From Planctomycetota bacterium (GTDB taxonomy: Bacteria > Planctomycetota > OFTM77), in contig JAJDCO010000133.1 in the NCBI GenBank assembly GCA_029260795.1, positions 1-64,000 on the forward strand: DNA of 64,000 nucleotides, in the 5' to 3' direction. Under the pieces are notes generated by a model. That model made no database searches. It saw only the letters and a list, made by a program, of their open reading frames with translations, and was not told the origin of the DNA. The position numbers and the translations under genes are program-made. Numbering within the stretch: the stretch's first letter is position 1; each line of letters opens with the position of its first letter. Positions 50,801 through 58,331 of this stretch are shown in pieces.

Positions 50801-51172
50801 CTTCTGGCCGGCCGATTCACGCTGATGGTTGAAGTGGAGCCCCAGCTCTCGGGCGAGGTAGTCGAGCGTCTTCTTCTGCCCGGTCGGGTAGGTGAGGAGT
50901 GCCTGACGGTGACGGATCTCTCGGAGGCGCCCCGTGTTGCCGTGACGCTTCACCCAGGCCGAGATCAAGGGCTCCACCTGCTCGAACCGCCCCGTGTTCT
51001 GGAGGTGGAGGCAATGATAGTAGTAGTAGTCTTCCGTGCCCGGAATGAGCTGCTGCAGCGCCGCGTCCCGGTCGGCGGCGAGCGCGAAGTCCTCGATCGA
51101 GTCGATCTCGTCCGCGTGAGCGACCAGAGTTGCAGCCAGCCAGACGACGCAGATTCCGAGTGCGCGATTCAT
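44888..51172 (-). CDS. Very large secreted macroglobulin-like protein (2094 residues)
   Basis: A signal peptide (ALGICVVWLAATLVAHA) opens the protein. The first 400 residues are helical. From about 430, a series of beta-sandwich domains resembles alpha-2-macroglobulin MG domains: EPVSLDLRIKNVTTLIVKVF, APGVYVVDFIGNG, FWVFDEQHRPVSDVRLWIAG. A middle Arg/Gly-rich stretch (RRAGERTGQARRGRQFRG) separates these from a helical C-terminal half that ends with further sandwich domains. The CxEQ thioester motif of classical A2M is absent. Bacterial A2M-like proteins guard the periplasm against proteases; whether this one does is inference. No neighbouring penicillin-binding protein 1C gene is present. GAGG lies upstream of the ATG at 51172. 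Confidence 0.65.
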   Translation of the reverse strand: MNRALGICVVWLAATLVAHADEIDSIEDFALAADRDAALQQLIPGTEDYYYYHCLHLQNTGRFEQVEPLISAWVKRHGNTGRLREIRHRQALLTYPTGQKKTLDYLARELGLHFNHQRESAGQKSSLPTRLDPRVIDRQELRRRALSRHENLQGFEPRALDGLVSARLTAVQRRNLLERLARPDHVGLARLVVEDLKEKTSRGFGSLPIHGQLLLSQLDECLTLLPGLIEEARFVNVTLTKLQPSNDTDWTQDRAARRATLERMWDLVQRLSPAFNSLKVHVLYHLLALDQAEGRVDRDRFLSYLALPRPVGYIDAEFLYRATQQRHVANLASDYLATTQLASVGRDEALVRDLLEHFIRAGETTRPFEPFVDDTWLQHLYAETKILAGEGDPERWAALLPPVRFQALKERVDLRFEPTNPERFGADEPVSLDLRIKNVTTLIVKVFEINTQNFYRTQQRPVDTDINLDGLVPNEERTFTYEDLPLRSFLGHFELTSLDAPGVYVVDFIGNGQSSRALIRKGDLDTVIEVGPAGQSFWVFDEQHRPVSDVRLWIAGREYAADANGRVLVPFTTQESAAQPVVISAGELSVLDTFTHEAEDYTLQARIHVDRESLIEGERARVVIRPALTLAGIPVSLSLLEDVRLSITSTTLDGVRATKEVHDFELREDRESVYELPVPPRLAELTFNLHARVRVISRDEHRDLQGGRTFSLNGIDRSEHVEDLFLAASDAGYHIEVLGKNGEPRPHRPVQLTLKHHDFTELVRLTLQSDEAGRIGLGALTDIATVTAGIPGGAPARTWALLEDEHTYPYHFHARAGEAIEIPYLGSDTTPNPRSLSLLEVRGGTYVRDRLEAITISDGVLSLQGLPAGDYDLLLKDQGRSLRILVAAGTEQRGHVIGEHRQLELRSRAPLQIVSAETTADALEIRLRHSDRFTRVHVFADRFHPSYRPDTGLRQGDIEPETVDRRRPESTYLEGRQIGDEYRYIIDRRYAKKYPGNMLERPSLLLNPWPVQTTDTGEQLAGAGGRFGRRAGERTGQARRGRQFRGPSDATPPSLSANLDFLGEGAAVLLNLRPDEQGVLRIPRSELGAHGIVHIIAVKPLVTAYRRVTLPDPETTRRDRRLATSLDPTEHFSQQKKITILKEDEQLVLRDLSTSSIEAYDTLASIFGFYQAWTEDPTLTRFAFVLDWPNLDEEQKRAQYSEHACHELHFFLFEKDPEFFTRVVRPYLANKKDKTFLDDWLVGNDLSRYVLPWQYAQLNAFERILLSQRMPGRAEETAREISDRTDLIPPDLGRRDSLFQTALLRDALEGQDDFGIADATRKANLEDGRKLLEADKKMARGQQPSGPTAPGRAAGGQLKPEKGAANEAATIEALEVVEEEELDADDLAFFARDVEARQQTQRLYLPAEKTREWAENNYYHLPLAETTPDRIRANAFWRDYARHDGETPFFSGHFIEASGNFSEMMLALSVLDLPFAAGEHVSEIDARTLQLTAATPMVLFHQEIEPVSSDAGDSSILVSQSFYRHGERYRQVGNEKVDNYVTDEFLSGAVYGMQVVVTNLTSSTRTLQVLLQIPQGSLPVLGGHETRSVDVALEPYRTQAIETFFYFPRSGRYSHYPVQVSNESRLLAAAEPFTFAVVEKLQNIDRESWRYLSQNGTSEEVVAYLERANLYRLELSKIAFRMRDAEFFDETVALLTRRHVYDSTLWSYALLHDRAPAIRELLMFSDGFIAQCGSALESPLVQIDPVERKAYQHLDYRPLINARAHQLGRRREIVNDRFHAQYHRLLRILSCRTELDDADRMAVVYYLLLQDRIELALAHFERVDPDRLETRLQYDYFVAYLDFYTPELEAARGIVTRYRDYPVDPWRQAFTRLEAQLAEIDGAATLVTDRDDRDETQTGLADQAPTFDFSVEAKTISIDHRNLEALDVAYYLMDIELLFSRNPFVQEFSGQFSHIRPNQSGRLDLRGDVTHRDVTLPASLHNSNVLVEISGGGQTRSRAYFSNSLQIELSEGYGQLRVLDEESSRALDTVYVKVYARLGNGKVKFYKDGYTDRRGRFDYASLSTDDLDSVKRFAILILSETHGATVREAAPPAR

Positions 51173-51387
51173 GGGGAGTCCACCTCTTGGGGGCGTTCGG
51201 GGAGTGCGGGCACCGAGCCGGAACAGACGCGCCCGGAGCGTGAGAGTTCACGGGCGATTCCGTGGACCCGGTCTCCTCCGACCTTGAGGTGCCCTCGTCC
51301 AACCTTCAAGAGCATTCGACCGATGGAATCCAGGCGAGAGAGGGGCCGAGTCTCGTCCCGGTCGTTGTGTGGCGGTGCCCCTCGACT

Positions 51388-54240
51388 TCACCTCCCCAGC
51401 TCGATGTGGGGGTTGGGGAAGTCCTCCGGGTCGGCGGGGTCGTGGCCCTGATCGAGCTCGTCGCGATCGAAATGACGGTCTTCGTCGCGGTCGATGCCGA
51501 TGCGGACCTCGGTGCCTTTCGGGACGATCGTGAACGTCAGCTCGCTGCCCGGCTGAGCTGCATTCACGAGAGCGGTCGGCGTGAGTGATTTGCCCTTGCG
51601 GTCCGACTGGAACTTACCGTCGTCGCGCAGAACGAAGCCACGCGGGAGGCCGTTGTTCAGGCCCTTCACCACCAGCCCGACCTTGCCCGACTGGGCCCAG
51701 GCGAGCATCTCCGTGAGACGCGCCTGCTCCTGCGGCGAGAGGTTGGATCCGTCGCGGAGGGTGAGCTGGTGACCGACGGCGGCGTGGGAGTCCTTGCTCG
51801 GGGATCCCGGCGGCCGCAACGGGGTCAAGGCGTCACCGGTGGGGAGCTCGGAGCCGGTCAAGGACAAGATGAAGGCGACGATGTTCGCGACCTCGAAGTC
51901 GTTCCGGGGCTGGAAGTGCGGCTGTGCGATCACACGCTCGATCGAGTCGATCGTGCCGTCGTGGAAGAAGCCGAAGCCGGCGATGCTCTCGGTCTTGGTG
52001 AGCCGGAATCCGACCCGCTCGTAGAGATTGCGAAGCTGCGGGATCTTCATGGCCGCGTTCGTGAACCCGTCGTTGTCGACCAGCGCGTGATGAAGCTCAC
52101 CGTTCGGCCCGGGCGGGATCGGCGTCATGAAGAGGCCTTGAAGCGTGGTGTCGGTTCCAAGGCCGGCAGGCAAGGTGTGACAGGTCACACAGAAGTGCTT
52201 GTCGTCGTCGAGGAATCGATCGCCGTCGCCTCCGCGAAAGAGCCACATCCCGGCCGCGGCGTCCCCGTTCGGTAAGGGATCGCCTTCCTTGAGGAACGGC
52301 GGCAAGCTCTGGAATCGCCCCGTCGCGAAGTGGCCTTCGAGTGGGAGATCCAGCGGCAACGAGTTGTCGAGCCTGCGAAACGGATTCGGCGGGTAGGTGA
52401 TCGACGCGAGGAACGACTTGAAGTCGGCCATCTCTTGGGCCGCCAGGACCTCGTCATCTCCCTGAAGTGACTGGAACGCGCCATTGAACTGCTCGATCCC
52501 ATCCCGGTCTCCTCGCCAGTGCAGGGGCTCCAAGCCGATGATGTCCTGCAGCGTCTGGGTCGTCATCGGGCCCTTCATGGGATGGAAGTCGATGAAGTTG
52601 TCGCTGAGCTCCGGGAAGCCCATTCCGAGGTTTTGCCCGTCGACGGACTTCTTGCTTCCGGCGGGATCGCCGAGGTCCCAGGCCAGCCGATCGAGACGCG
52701 CATCGACGTGACACGAGGCGCAGGCGATCTGGCCGAGACCCGAGGTCTCGTGGGTGTCGTAGAGGTGCGGTCGACCGGCCTTGATCTCGAGCGGCGTCGG
52801 ATCGAAGAACGGGATCACGGCGATCGGAGCTTCCGTGTTGGTATCGATGACGGTCAGGGTCGCATCGAACTTGTTCAGCACGTAGAGCTGCCCGCGTGCT
52901 TCGTCGAGGATGAGGCCGGTGGGGCCCTGTCCCACCTCGATCGGAGGCGACGTGCGACTGCCGTTCGCATCGATCACGAGGACGTTGTTCGAGCCCATTC
53001 CCGTCACGTAGCCGCGGGATCCGCTTGCGTTCCACACGATGCCGCGCGGATCGCCGAGAGACTTGTCGCGCTCACTCTGTGGCAAGGTCGGGACTGAGCC
53101 GTCGAGGTGCGGGTTGAGGTCGGTGATCGTTGAGGTGCCGGGCGCCGAGGGGTCGACTTCGGCCAGGCGCACCTCGAGGAAGCGGCCTTGGACATTCGGC
53201 TCGAAGCGGACCTCGTTGTGCGCCTCCGTGCCGATGACCGTCACGCGTCCGTCGGGTCGCACGCTGAGCGCCATGCAGAGGTTCATCAACTGTCGGGCGT
53301 ACCGGACCTGAAACGTGCTCGCATCGATGATGGCCAGATCTCGATCGGGGACGTCCCATCCGCTGGGTCGCCCCGAGAAGACGGCATGCGTGCCCGATAC
53401 CCACTTGCTCCAGTCGCTCCCCGTGTCGTCGATCCATTGGCCAGCGGCGTTCTTCTTGACGATCAGGGCGACCGGAGGCGGGCCGCCGTCTTCCCACGAA
53501 TCGCCGGGTTGGTTACCGGGCGCGATCGGGGGTTCGTACTGCGATCCACTGTTGGGGGGAGGGTTGACCCCGCCGTGGGGGCCGGCCAGCGAGACCGCGT
53601 TGGGCGGAAAGGCCCAGGGGAAGGTCCGGCTGCCTCCGAGGACGGTGGATCCATTGCCCGACTCGAAGACGGCGACGTACACCTCCGTGCGGTCGGCGCT
53701 GACGGCGAGGGCTCGAGGATCTTCACCGAGGATGTCGATCACTTGAACGGGTGCCGAGGTGTTCGCCGGGTCGTAGACGTGGACCTCGTTGACTTGTGAG
53801 CACGACACGTACGCCCGCTCGGGGATTCCGGCGAAGACGACGTCGGCCGGCTCGTCGGCGGTCTGGATGGTCGCGACCACGCTGCCGGCGATCAGGTCCA
53901 CGATGCTGATGCTGTCGGAGACGTGGTTGACGACCCACGCCTCGACGTCGGAGCGAGCGCGCACCGAGACCGGGTCGAGGCCGACGGGAATCTCGGCGAT
54001 CAGGCTCGGAGTGGCCCCCGTGAGATCGAAGACCGCGAGGCGGTTGTCCGCCGTGTTGACGGCCAGTAACCGCGTGCCATCCGGTGTCTCGTCGAGCGGG
54101 TGGACGTGCGCGGTCTCCCAGTTGACGAAGGTCGACTGGCCGCTGGCCAGGCCGCCCAGGAACAAGAGTGCGCCGAGGACGCTGGCGACCAGGGATCGGT
54201 CCGATGGACCGAAAGCCGCGGTCCGGGAGACGGGCATCAT
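51388..54240 (-). CDS. Secreted YVTN beta-propeller plus di-haem cytochrome c protein
   Basis: This 950-residue exported protein has a signal region (SLVASVLGALLFLGGLASG). Residues about 40-480 are YVTN/NHL-type propeller blades (GTRLLAVNTADNRLAVFDLT, RGYVTGMGSNNVLVIDANG, GQLYVLNKFDATLTVIDTNT). Then come two c-type haem sites, CASCH near 506 and CVTCH near 683, in a region like di-haem cytochrome c peroxidases (MauG-like). A late EF-hand-like DRDEDRHFDRDELDQG ends it. It probably binds or oxidises something outside the cytoplasm; the electron partner is unknown. The start is ATG 54240, with GAGG eight bases upstream; a GTG at 54249 is also open. Confidence 0.85.
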   Translation of the reverse strand: MMPVSRTAAFGPSDRSLVASVLGALLFLGGLASGQSTFVNWETAHVHPLDETPDGTRLLAVNTADNRLAVFDLTGATPSLIAEIPVGLDPVSVRARSDVEAWVVNHVSDSISIVDLIAGSVVATIQTADEPADVVFAGIPERAYVSCSQVNEVHVYDPANTSAPVQVIDILGEDPRALAVSADRTEVYVAVFESGNGSTVLGGSRTFPWAFPPNAVSLAGPHGGVNPPPNSGSQYEPPIAPGNQPGDSWEDGGPPPVALIVKKNAAGQWIDDTGSDWSKWVSGTHAVFSGRPSGWDVPDRDLAIIDASTFQVRYARQLMNLCMALSVRPDGRVTVIGTEAHNEVRFEPNVQGRFLEVRLAEVDPSAPGTSTITDLNPHLDGSVPTLPQSERDKSLGDPRGIVWNASGSRGYVTGMGSNNVLVIDANGSRTSPPIEVGQGPTGLILDEARGQLYVLNKFDATLTVIDTNTEAPIAVIPFFDPTPLEIKAGRPHLYDTHETSGLGQIACASCHVDARLDRLAWDLGDPAGSKKSVDGQNLGMGFPELSDNFIDFHPMKGPMTTQTLQDIIGLEPLHWRGDRDGIEQFNGAFQSLQGDDEVLAAQEMADFKSFLASITYPPNPFRRLDNSLPLDLPLEGHFATGRFQSLPPFLKEGDPLPNGDAAAGMWLFRGGDGDRFLDDDKHFCVTCHTLPAGLGTDTTLQGLFMTPIPPGPNGELHHALVDNDGFTNAAMKIPQLRNLYERVGFRLTKTESIAGFGFFHDGTIDSIERVIAQPHFQPRNDFEVANIVAFILSLTGSELPTGDALTPLRPPGSPSKDSHAAVGHQLTLRDGSNLSPQEQARLTEMLAWAQSGKVGLVVKGLNNGLPRGFVLRDDGKFQSDRKGKSLTPTALVNAAQPGSELTFTIVPKGTEVRIGIDRDEDRHFDRDELDQGHDPADPEDFPNPHIELGR

Positions 54241-54570
54241 GCCACTCACCTCATCAGAGTGTGTGAACGGTCCCGCGGCTGAGGATCACCCTATGCCGCC
54301 GGCGGCATGGCCGCAATCGGAAAGTGGATCCCGACGGTGACGCGAGTGGTTCGAGAAGCCTCTCAATACAAGGCGGCTCGAACCGGCCCCGCGTCCTGCT
54401 GTCCCCTCAACGTCCAAGTGGCCAGCAGAATGCGGAGCCGAGCGCGAGTCTACCGACGAGGGGACAGGCTGGGATGGATGCCGGGATCCACGTCTCCTTC
54501 GATCGGAGCGAATCGAGTCGCGGCCAGGACGAGCGCTTCTCAGCAAGGCTCTCTGCGCCGAGCGAGCCTC
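54241..54570. other. Intergenic region, nothing recognised
   Basis: This is about 330 bases between the cytochrome gene start and the DUF1080 stop. It should contain the cytochrome gene promoter. A GCCGCCGGCGGC palindrome near 54296-54307 is the only visible structure. Confidence 0.35.
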
Positions 54571-55296
54571 TCAGCCGTCGGAGCCGCTCCCCGCAGCAGC
54601 GAGCTCGCGAACCTTCAGCTTGCGGAACCAGATCGGCGCGCCGGCGTGCTTGCCTTGCAGACCGATCTTGCCCTTCGTCGGTAGCTCCGCCAGCGGCTTG
54701 CTCAACCAAGAGGGAATCTCGGAGCCGTCGGGGTTGGTCGTGGCGGAGGTCCACTTGCGCATGTCGAGCTTGGTGACGGCCTCCCCGTTGATCATCACGT
54801 CGATGAGCGGCCCTCGGCAGGTGATCGTGAGGCGATTCCACTCGCCGGGCTTCTTCACGAGCGACTTCTTGGCAGGGAGGTGCCCGAAGATGGCCGCGCA
54901 CTGCCACGTCTTGGGAGCCTTGGCCCACTTCTCGTCATGATCGTCGGCGATCTGGACCTCGACCGAGTTCGGGATCCAGTTCTTCGTGTCGGAGCAGTAG
55001 ACGATGACGCCGCTGTTGGTGCCCGACGCGGTCTTGAACTCGAGGTCGAGCTCGAAGTCGGAGAAGTCCTTCTTCGTCCAGATCGCCTGATCCTCGCTCG
55101 CCGTGAGCACCCCGTCTTCGAACGTCCAGATGTCCTTCGACCTATCGGCGTTGGCAAGGTCGGCGGCGAAGAGGTCCGTCCACGACTTCGTGTCCGGATG
55201 CTCGGCCTTCGCCTTCTTCGGGCTAACGTCTTGTGCCAAGGAGTGGCCGCCGAGGAGCAGCAGGCACACGAGCCCGCACGAGATACTTCGGTTCAT
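54571..55296 (-). CDS. Secreted DUF1080 protein (3-keto-disaccharide hydrolase-like)
   Basis: This 241-residue protein has a signal peptide (SISCGLVCLLLLGGHSLA) and a single concanavalin-like DUF1080 sandwich. Landmarks include SWTDLFAADL, WTFEDGVLTAS, DFELDLEFKTASGTNSGV, WIPNSVEVQIADDHD, and a closing KGKIGLQGKHAGAPIWFRKL. Some members of the family hydrolyse 3-keto-glycosides. AGGAG lies upstream of the ATG at 55296. A short relic of a related gene is present at 58244-58326. Confidence 0.9.
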   Translation of the reverse strand: MNRSISCGLVCLLLLGGHSLAQDVSPKKAKAEHPDTKSWTDLFAADLANADRSKDIWTFEDGVLTASEDQAIWTKKDFSDFELDLEFKTASGTNSGVIVYCSDTKNWIPNSVEVQIADDHDEKWAKAPKTWQCAAIFGHLPAKKSLVKKPGEWNRLTITCRGPLIDVMINGEAVTKLDMRKWTSATTNPDGSEIPSWLSKPLAELPTKGKIGLQGKHAGAPIWFRKLKVRELAAAGSGSDG

Positions 55297-55558
55297 GATC
55301 GGTCTCCTGAGAGGTGGCGTGAGGTGCGGGAGGAGTCCCGAGCATACCGAGGCCGGTCGAGCTCCCCAACCCGCAAGCTTCGGGGCGGGGCGATGAGCCC
55401 TCGATGCCCACCTCCGCCTTAAGCGATTCGGGATCGGACACGCCACGCGATCGGAGCGGTCTGCAGGCACTCTCTCTTGCTAGACTCGTTGGCAAGGTGC
55501 CTCGGTATGTCTCGAACTCAGGCCGCAAAGCGCCCATCCTCTTGAAGGAACCACGACC

Positions 55559-56143
55559 ATGACCGTCGACGCTGGTGCCACGCCCGTTCCGGATCTCAGT
55601 TGGGGAGATCCGGGCAACTCAATCGATTTCGGCAGAGCCCACCGAGGGCAATGGTTCCTGGGGGTGGTGAACATGACGTCGGGACGTGTCTTTCTGGTCC
55701 CGAGCGACCTCGAACCCCCCGACGCAGTCACCAAAGAGACCGAGCTGCGAAGATCGGTGGGCCAGGTCTACGTCTCGAGGCCACAGCCCGGTGTTCCGGG
55801 CGGTCAGTGGCAGTCGCAAGACCTCGGAGGCAACGCTGGGATCAACTCACCCCCCGGTGCTTTGCAAGGTGGGCTCCGACAGCACGGCCGCGTCTGCACG
55901 AACTATGGTCAGCCCGAGCCATCGTGCTTCGGGTTCGCGGTTATCAAGTTCGACAATGCCCACGGGGAGTTTCGTGACCGGTCGCAATCGTTGAACGGGG
56001 ATGCGGCCAAGCACGGAGGTCAGCCGATGAGAATGAGCCCATCGGGTCGTTCGGCCCGCATGCCCGCGAATTGGAGTACGAGGCTCAAGGCTTGGCTACA
56101 GGCCGAGCTCGGATCCGCGCTCCAAGACACGGTGGCGCGGTAG
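55559..56143 (+). CDS. Hypothetical protein, 194 residues
   Basis: There is no signal peptide or membrane segment. The first 100 residues contain HRGQWFLGVVNMTSGRVFLV and a Gly/Pro-rich loop (RPQPGVPGGQ). Then comes a block HGRVCTNYGQPEPSCFGFAV followed by FDNAHGEFRDRSQSLNG. Two cysteines and several histidines cluster there, which could be an active or metal site. The layout recalls C-terminal enzymatic domains of polymorphic toxins, but I do not recognise a specific family. AAGGAA precedes the ATG at 55559. It converges on the split membrane gene. Confidence 0.55.
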   Translation: MTVDAGATPVPDLSWGDPGNSIDFGRAHRGQWFLGVVNMTSGRVFLVPSDLEPPDAVTKETELRRSVGQVYVSRPQPGVPGGQWQSQDLGGNAGINSPPGALQGGLRQHGRVCTNYGQPEPSCFGFAVIKFDNAHGEFRDRSQSLNGDAAKHGGQPMRMSPSGRSARMPANWSTRLKAWLQAELGSALQDTVAR

Positions 56144-56169
56144 GGCCGTTGCCGTCGTTCGACGGATTC

Positions 56170-57024
56170 TCAAAGGCCACCCGGCGACGGAATCCGAATC
56201 GACTCGTGCAGGCTTGGTGGCTCGATCACTCGCAGCTGACCTCGAACGTGGGACACCATGACGAGGGCGGGATCTTCGAGAGTGCGATCGAGATCCACCT
56301 CGATCTTCGTCGGCCAACCTCGAATGGACTCGAGCACACGCACACGGAGTCCGAGCTGTGCAAACTCGTCGCCCCGTTTCAACGGGTTCCGATTCGGGTC
56401 GCGAAAGTAGTGAACGTCGAAGGCGGTTCCGACGCTGCAGAGCTCGAACCGTCGGGGGCCGGTGCGTTTCAGCCAATGCTCACTCTGCGTCATCGAGAGC
56501 AGCCACCAGCGACCCGGCTCGGAGCTGGGAGGTCGCACGACGCTCCCTCCGATCTGCCCCACGAGCCAGTTGGGAGAGTTCAGGACGAGAACGTCCTGCG
56601 CGTCGGGTGACGAGAATGCGACGGAGCGAACGGCTGCGAGCTCGCCCTGTGCACGGCTGTTCTCATCGAGACACCGTCCGGGAATCCGCAGCGGAGAGAC
56701 GACGAGGTGAAGGACGCTGAAAGCACAGCACGAAGCCAGCAGGACCTTCCTCCTCCTGGAGACGGATGGTTGCCTCCACTCTCGAATGACGAAAGACATC
56801 GAGCAGCCGAGAAGGGTCGCCAGGCCGAGGGAAGGAGCGAGGAGCGCGCGGTCTTCGGGAAAGCCACAGAGTGTCGGAAGCAGGGAGGCGACCGAGCCGA
56901 CCGCGATCCAATCGAAGTGTCGGCGCTTCGTGCGCGGCAAGGTGCTCCGGACCGCGATCACCCATACAGCGGCCAGGAGAACGAGGGCGAGGGCACCCCT
57001 TTCGAAGTCGATGGTCGTCGTCAA
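56170..57024 (-). CDS. C-terminal part of a split membrane glycosyltransferase-like protein
   Basis: This 284-residue frame starts at a TTG (57024) with no ribosome site, overlapping the stop of the next feature by four bases (TTGA). It begins mid-hydrophobic (GALALVLLAAVWVIAVRST), has a second membrane block (APSLGLATLLGCSMSFVI) and a soluble tail with WWLLSMTQSEHW. It makes sense as the continuation of the 57021-57905 product, as if a single reading frame had been broken by a small indel. Coupled re-initiation of two separate subunits cannot be excluded. Confidence 0.55.
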   Translation of the reverse strand: MTTTIDFERGALALVLLAAVWVIAVRSTLPRTKRRHFDWIAVGSVASLLPTLCGFPEDRALLAPSLGLATLLGCSMSFVIREWRQPSVSRRRKVLLASCCAFSVLHLVVSPLRIPGRCLDENSRAQGELAAVRSVAFSSPDAQDVLVLNSPNWLVGQIGGSVVRPPSSEPGRWWLLSMTQSEHWLKRTGPRRFELCSVGTAFDVHYFRDPNRNPLKRGDEFAQLGLRVRVLESIRGWPTKIEVDLDRTLEDPALVMVSHVRGQLRVIEPPSLHESIRIPSPGGL

Positions 57025-57905
57025 CCGACTAGCAGGATCACCATCTTGTCGGCAGCGCGCTCGAGAAACGCCCCCGGTCGAGAGAGCGGGTCGACGTACT
57101 CGAAGGCCTCACGAACGCCGCGATCGAGGAGCCGATAGATCAGCAGGTACCCGATCGCGACAGCCAGAGGAGCCTTCAAGGCGAGCCTGGGTCCTGGGCG
57201 AGCGCGCAGAGCTCGGATGCCTTCGTAGGCGATGAGAAAGGCGAGGGCCTGGAAGGCGGACTCGCTGGCCGCGAACGCTCCGCACAGGAAGAGCAGTGAT
57301 GCCAGGCGCCATCTGATTCGTCCCGACTTCTCTCTCCAGTGGACGTGCGCGGCGAGGGCGGCCATTCCGAATGTGGTCGCCACGAGGGTATGCCGCGCGC
57401 TCAACCACACGACCGACTCGGTGTGAACCAACGAGACGCTGAAGGCGAGTACGGCCCAGCCGGCGATGGTTCGTTCGAAGAGTGAGAACATCAAGAACGC
57501 AAACGCCGAGATCAGCGCCAACCACCAGAGCAGAGAGTGAAGCTGGTAACCGACGCGCTCGTCGCCGAAGAGCTCGTGATCCACCACGAACAGCAGGCTC
57601 GTCAGCGGCCGCCACAGGGCATACTTCCACTGCGTCGACGTGAACCAGGGAAGAGAGCCCTGGTCGATGAGTGATTGAACCTCTCGATTCTCACCGTTCG
57701 AGAAGCGATAGAGATCGAATCGCGAGCCCATCCAGAGGGAGTCCCCGTCGATCCCGCTCAAGAGCAGGAGCTCGTCCAAGTCGAAGGGAGCGTCGAGGGC
57801 GGGCAACTTGAGGGCGACCGTGAGGCCGAGAGCAACGAGCAACCACACGGCGGGCGAGATCTTTGGCTGGGTCGGTGCCGGTCGTGCTGAGGTGCGTCGT
57901 TTCAT
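57021..57905 (-). CDS. N-terminal part of a split membrane glycosyltransferase-like protein
   Basis: This 294-residue protein has about seven membrane helices. It resembles GT39/TMTC-like membrane proteins: an early acidic loop after the first helix (PALDAPFDLDELLLLSG), QWKYALWRPLTSLLFVVDH, and HTESVVWLSARHTLVATTFG. It ends abruptly at ERAADKMVILLVG, inside what should be a membrane segment, and the next frame continues. The ATG at 57905 has GGAG upstream and is preferred to the longer open frame. Substrate and linkage are unknown; the assignment to a glycosyltransferase-type family is tentative. Confidence 0.6.
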   Translation of the reverse strand: MKRRTSARPAPTQPKISPAVWLLVALGLTVALKLPALDAPFDLDELLLLSGIDGDSLWMGSRFDLYRFSNGENREVQSLIDQGSLPWFTSTQWKYALWRPLTSLLFVVDHELFGDERVGYQLHSLLWWLALISAFAFLMFSLFERTIAGWAVLAFSVSLVHTESVVWLSARHTLVATTFGMAALAAHVHWREKSGRIRWRLASLLFLCGAFAASESAFQALAFLIAYEGIRALRARPGPRLALKAPLAVAIGYLLIYRLLDRGVREAFEYVDPLSRPGAFLERAADKMVILLVG

Positions 57906-58243
57906 CGTCGTCTCCTTGGGTGGAGGACGACGAGCGCAAAGGCGGGTCCCAAGGCGTGCACTCCGCCAGGAGCGACACCGGGCCTCGAGTCGGGGGCGCG
58001 CGGAAGAGCCCTTCGCAAGGGCCTCCTTCACCCTAGCCGCGCCGCTCCCGACCTCGCTGCGAAGCTCGGAGCGGTCAAGGAGCCTCGGAGCGGTCTCCGA
58101 AGAAAGGGAGCCTTGAGAAACAGTCGGGAACCGGCCGTAACTGCGCTGCCCGGTCAGGCGGAGCGAGGGAGGCGCCTCGAGGTGGAGGCACGGAATCGAG
58201 CGGTCGGCGGCACGTGATCGTCATGCGATTCCATCGCCCGGCT

Positions 58244-58326
58244 CATCAACTCGCGACACCTTGGCCGCGAGGTGTCCGAAGATGACAGCGCGTTGCCAGG
58301 TCTCGGGCGCTTTGGCCCCTTCGAGT
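58244..58326 (-). pseudogene. Short relic of a DUF1080 gene
   Basis: Read on the minus strand, this stretch encodes AKAPETWQRAVIFGHLAAKV followed by SRV. It aligns without gaps to AKAPKTWQCAAIFGHLPAKK and SLV in the DUF1080 protein at 54571-55296. No start, stop or other part of the domain remains, and it abuts the 3' end of the next gene. It is best read as the leftover of a duplicated and deleted copy. Confidence 0.75.
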
Positions 58327-58331
58327 CGGCC

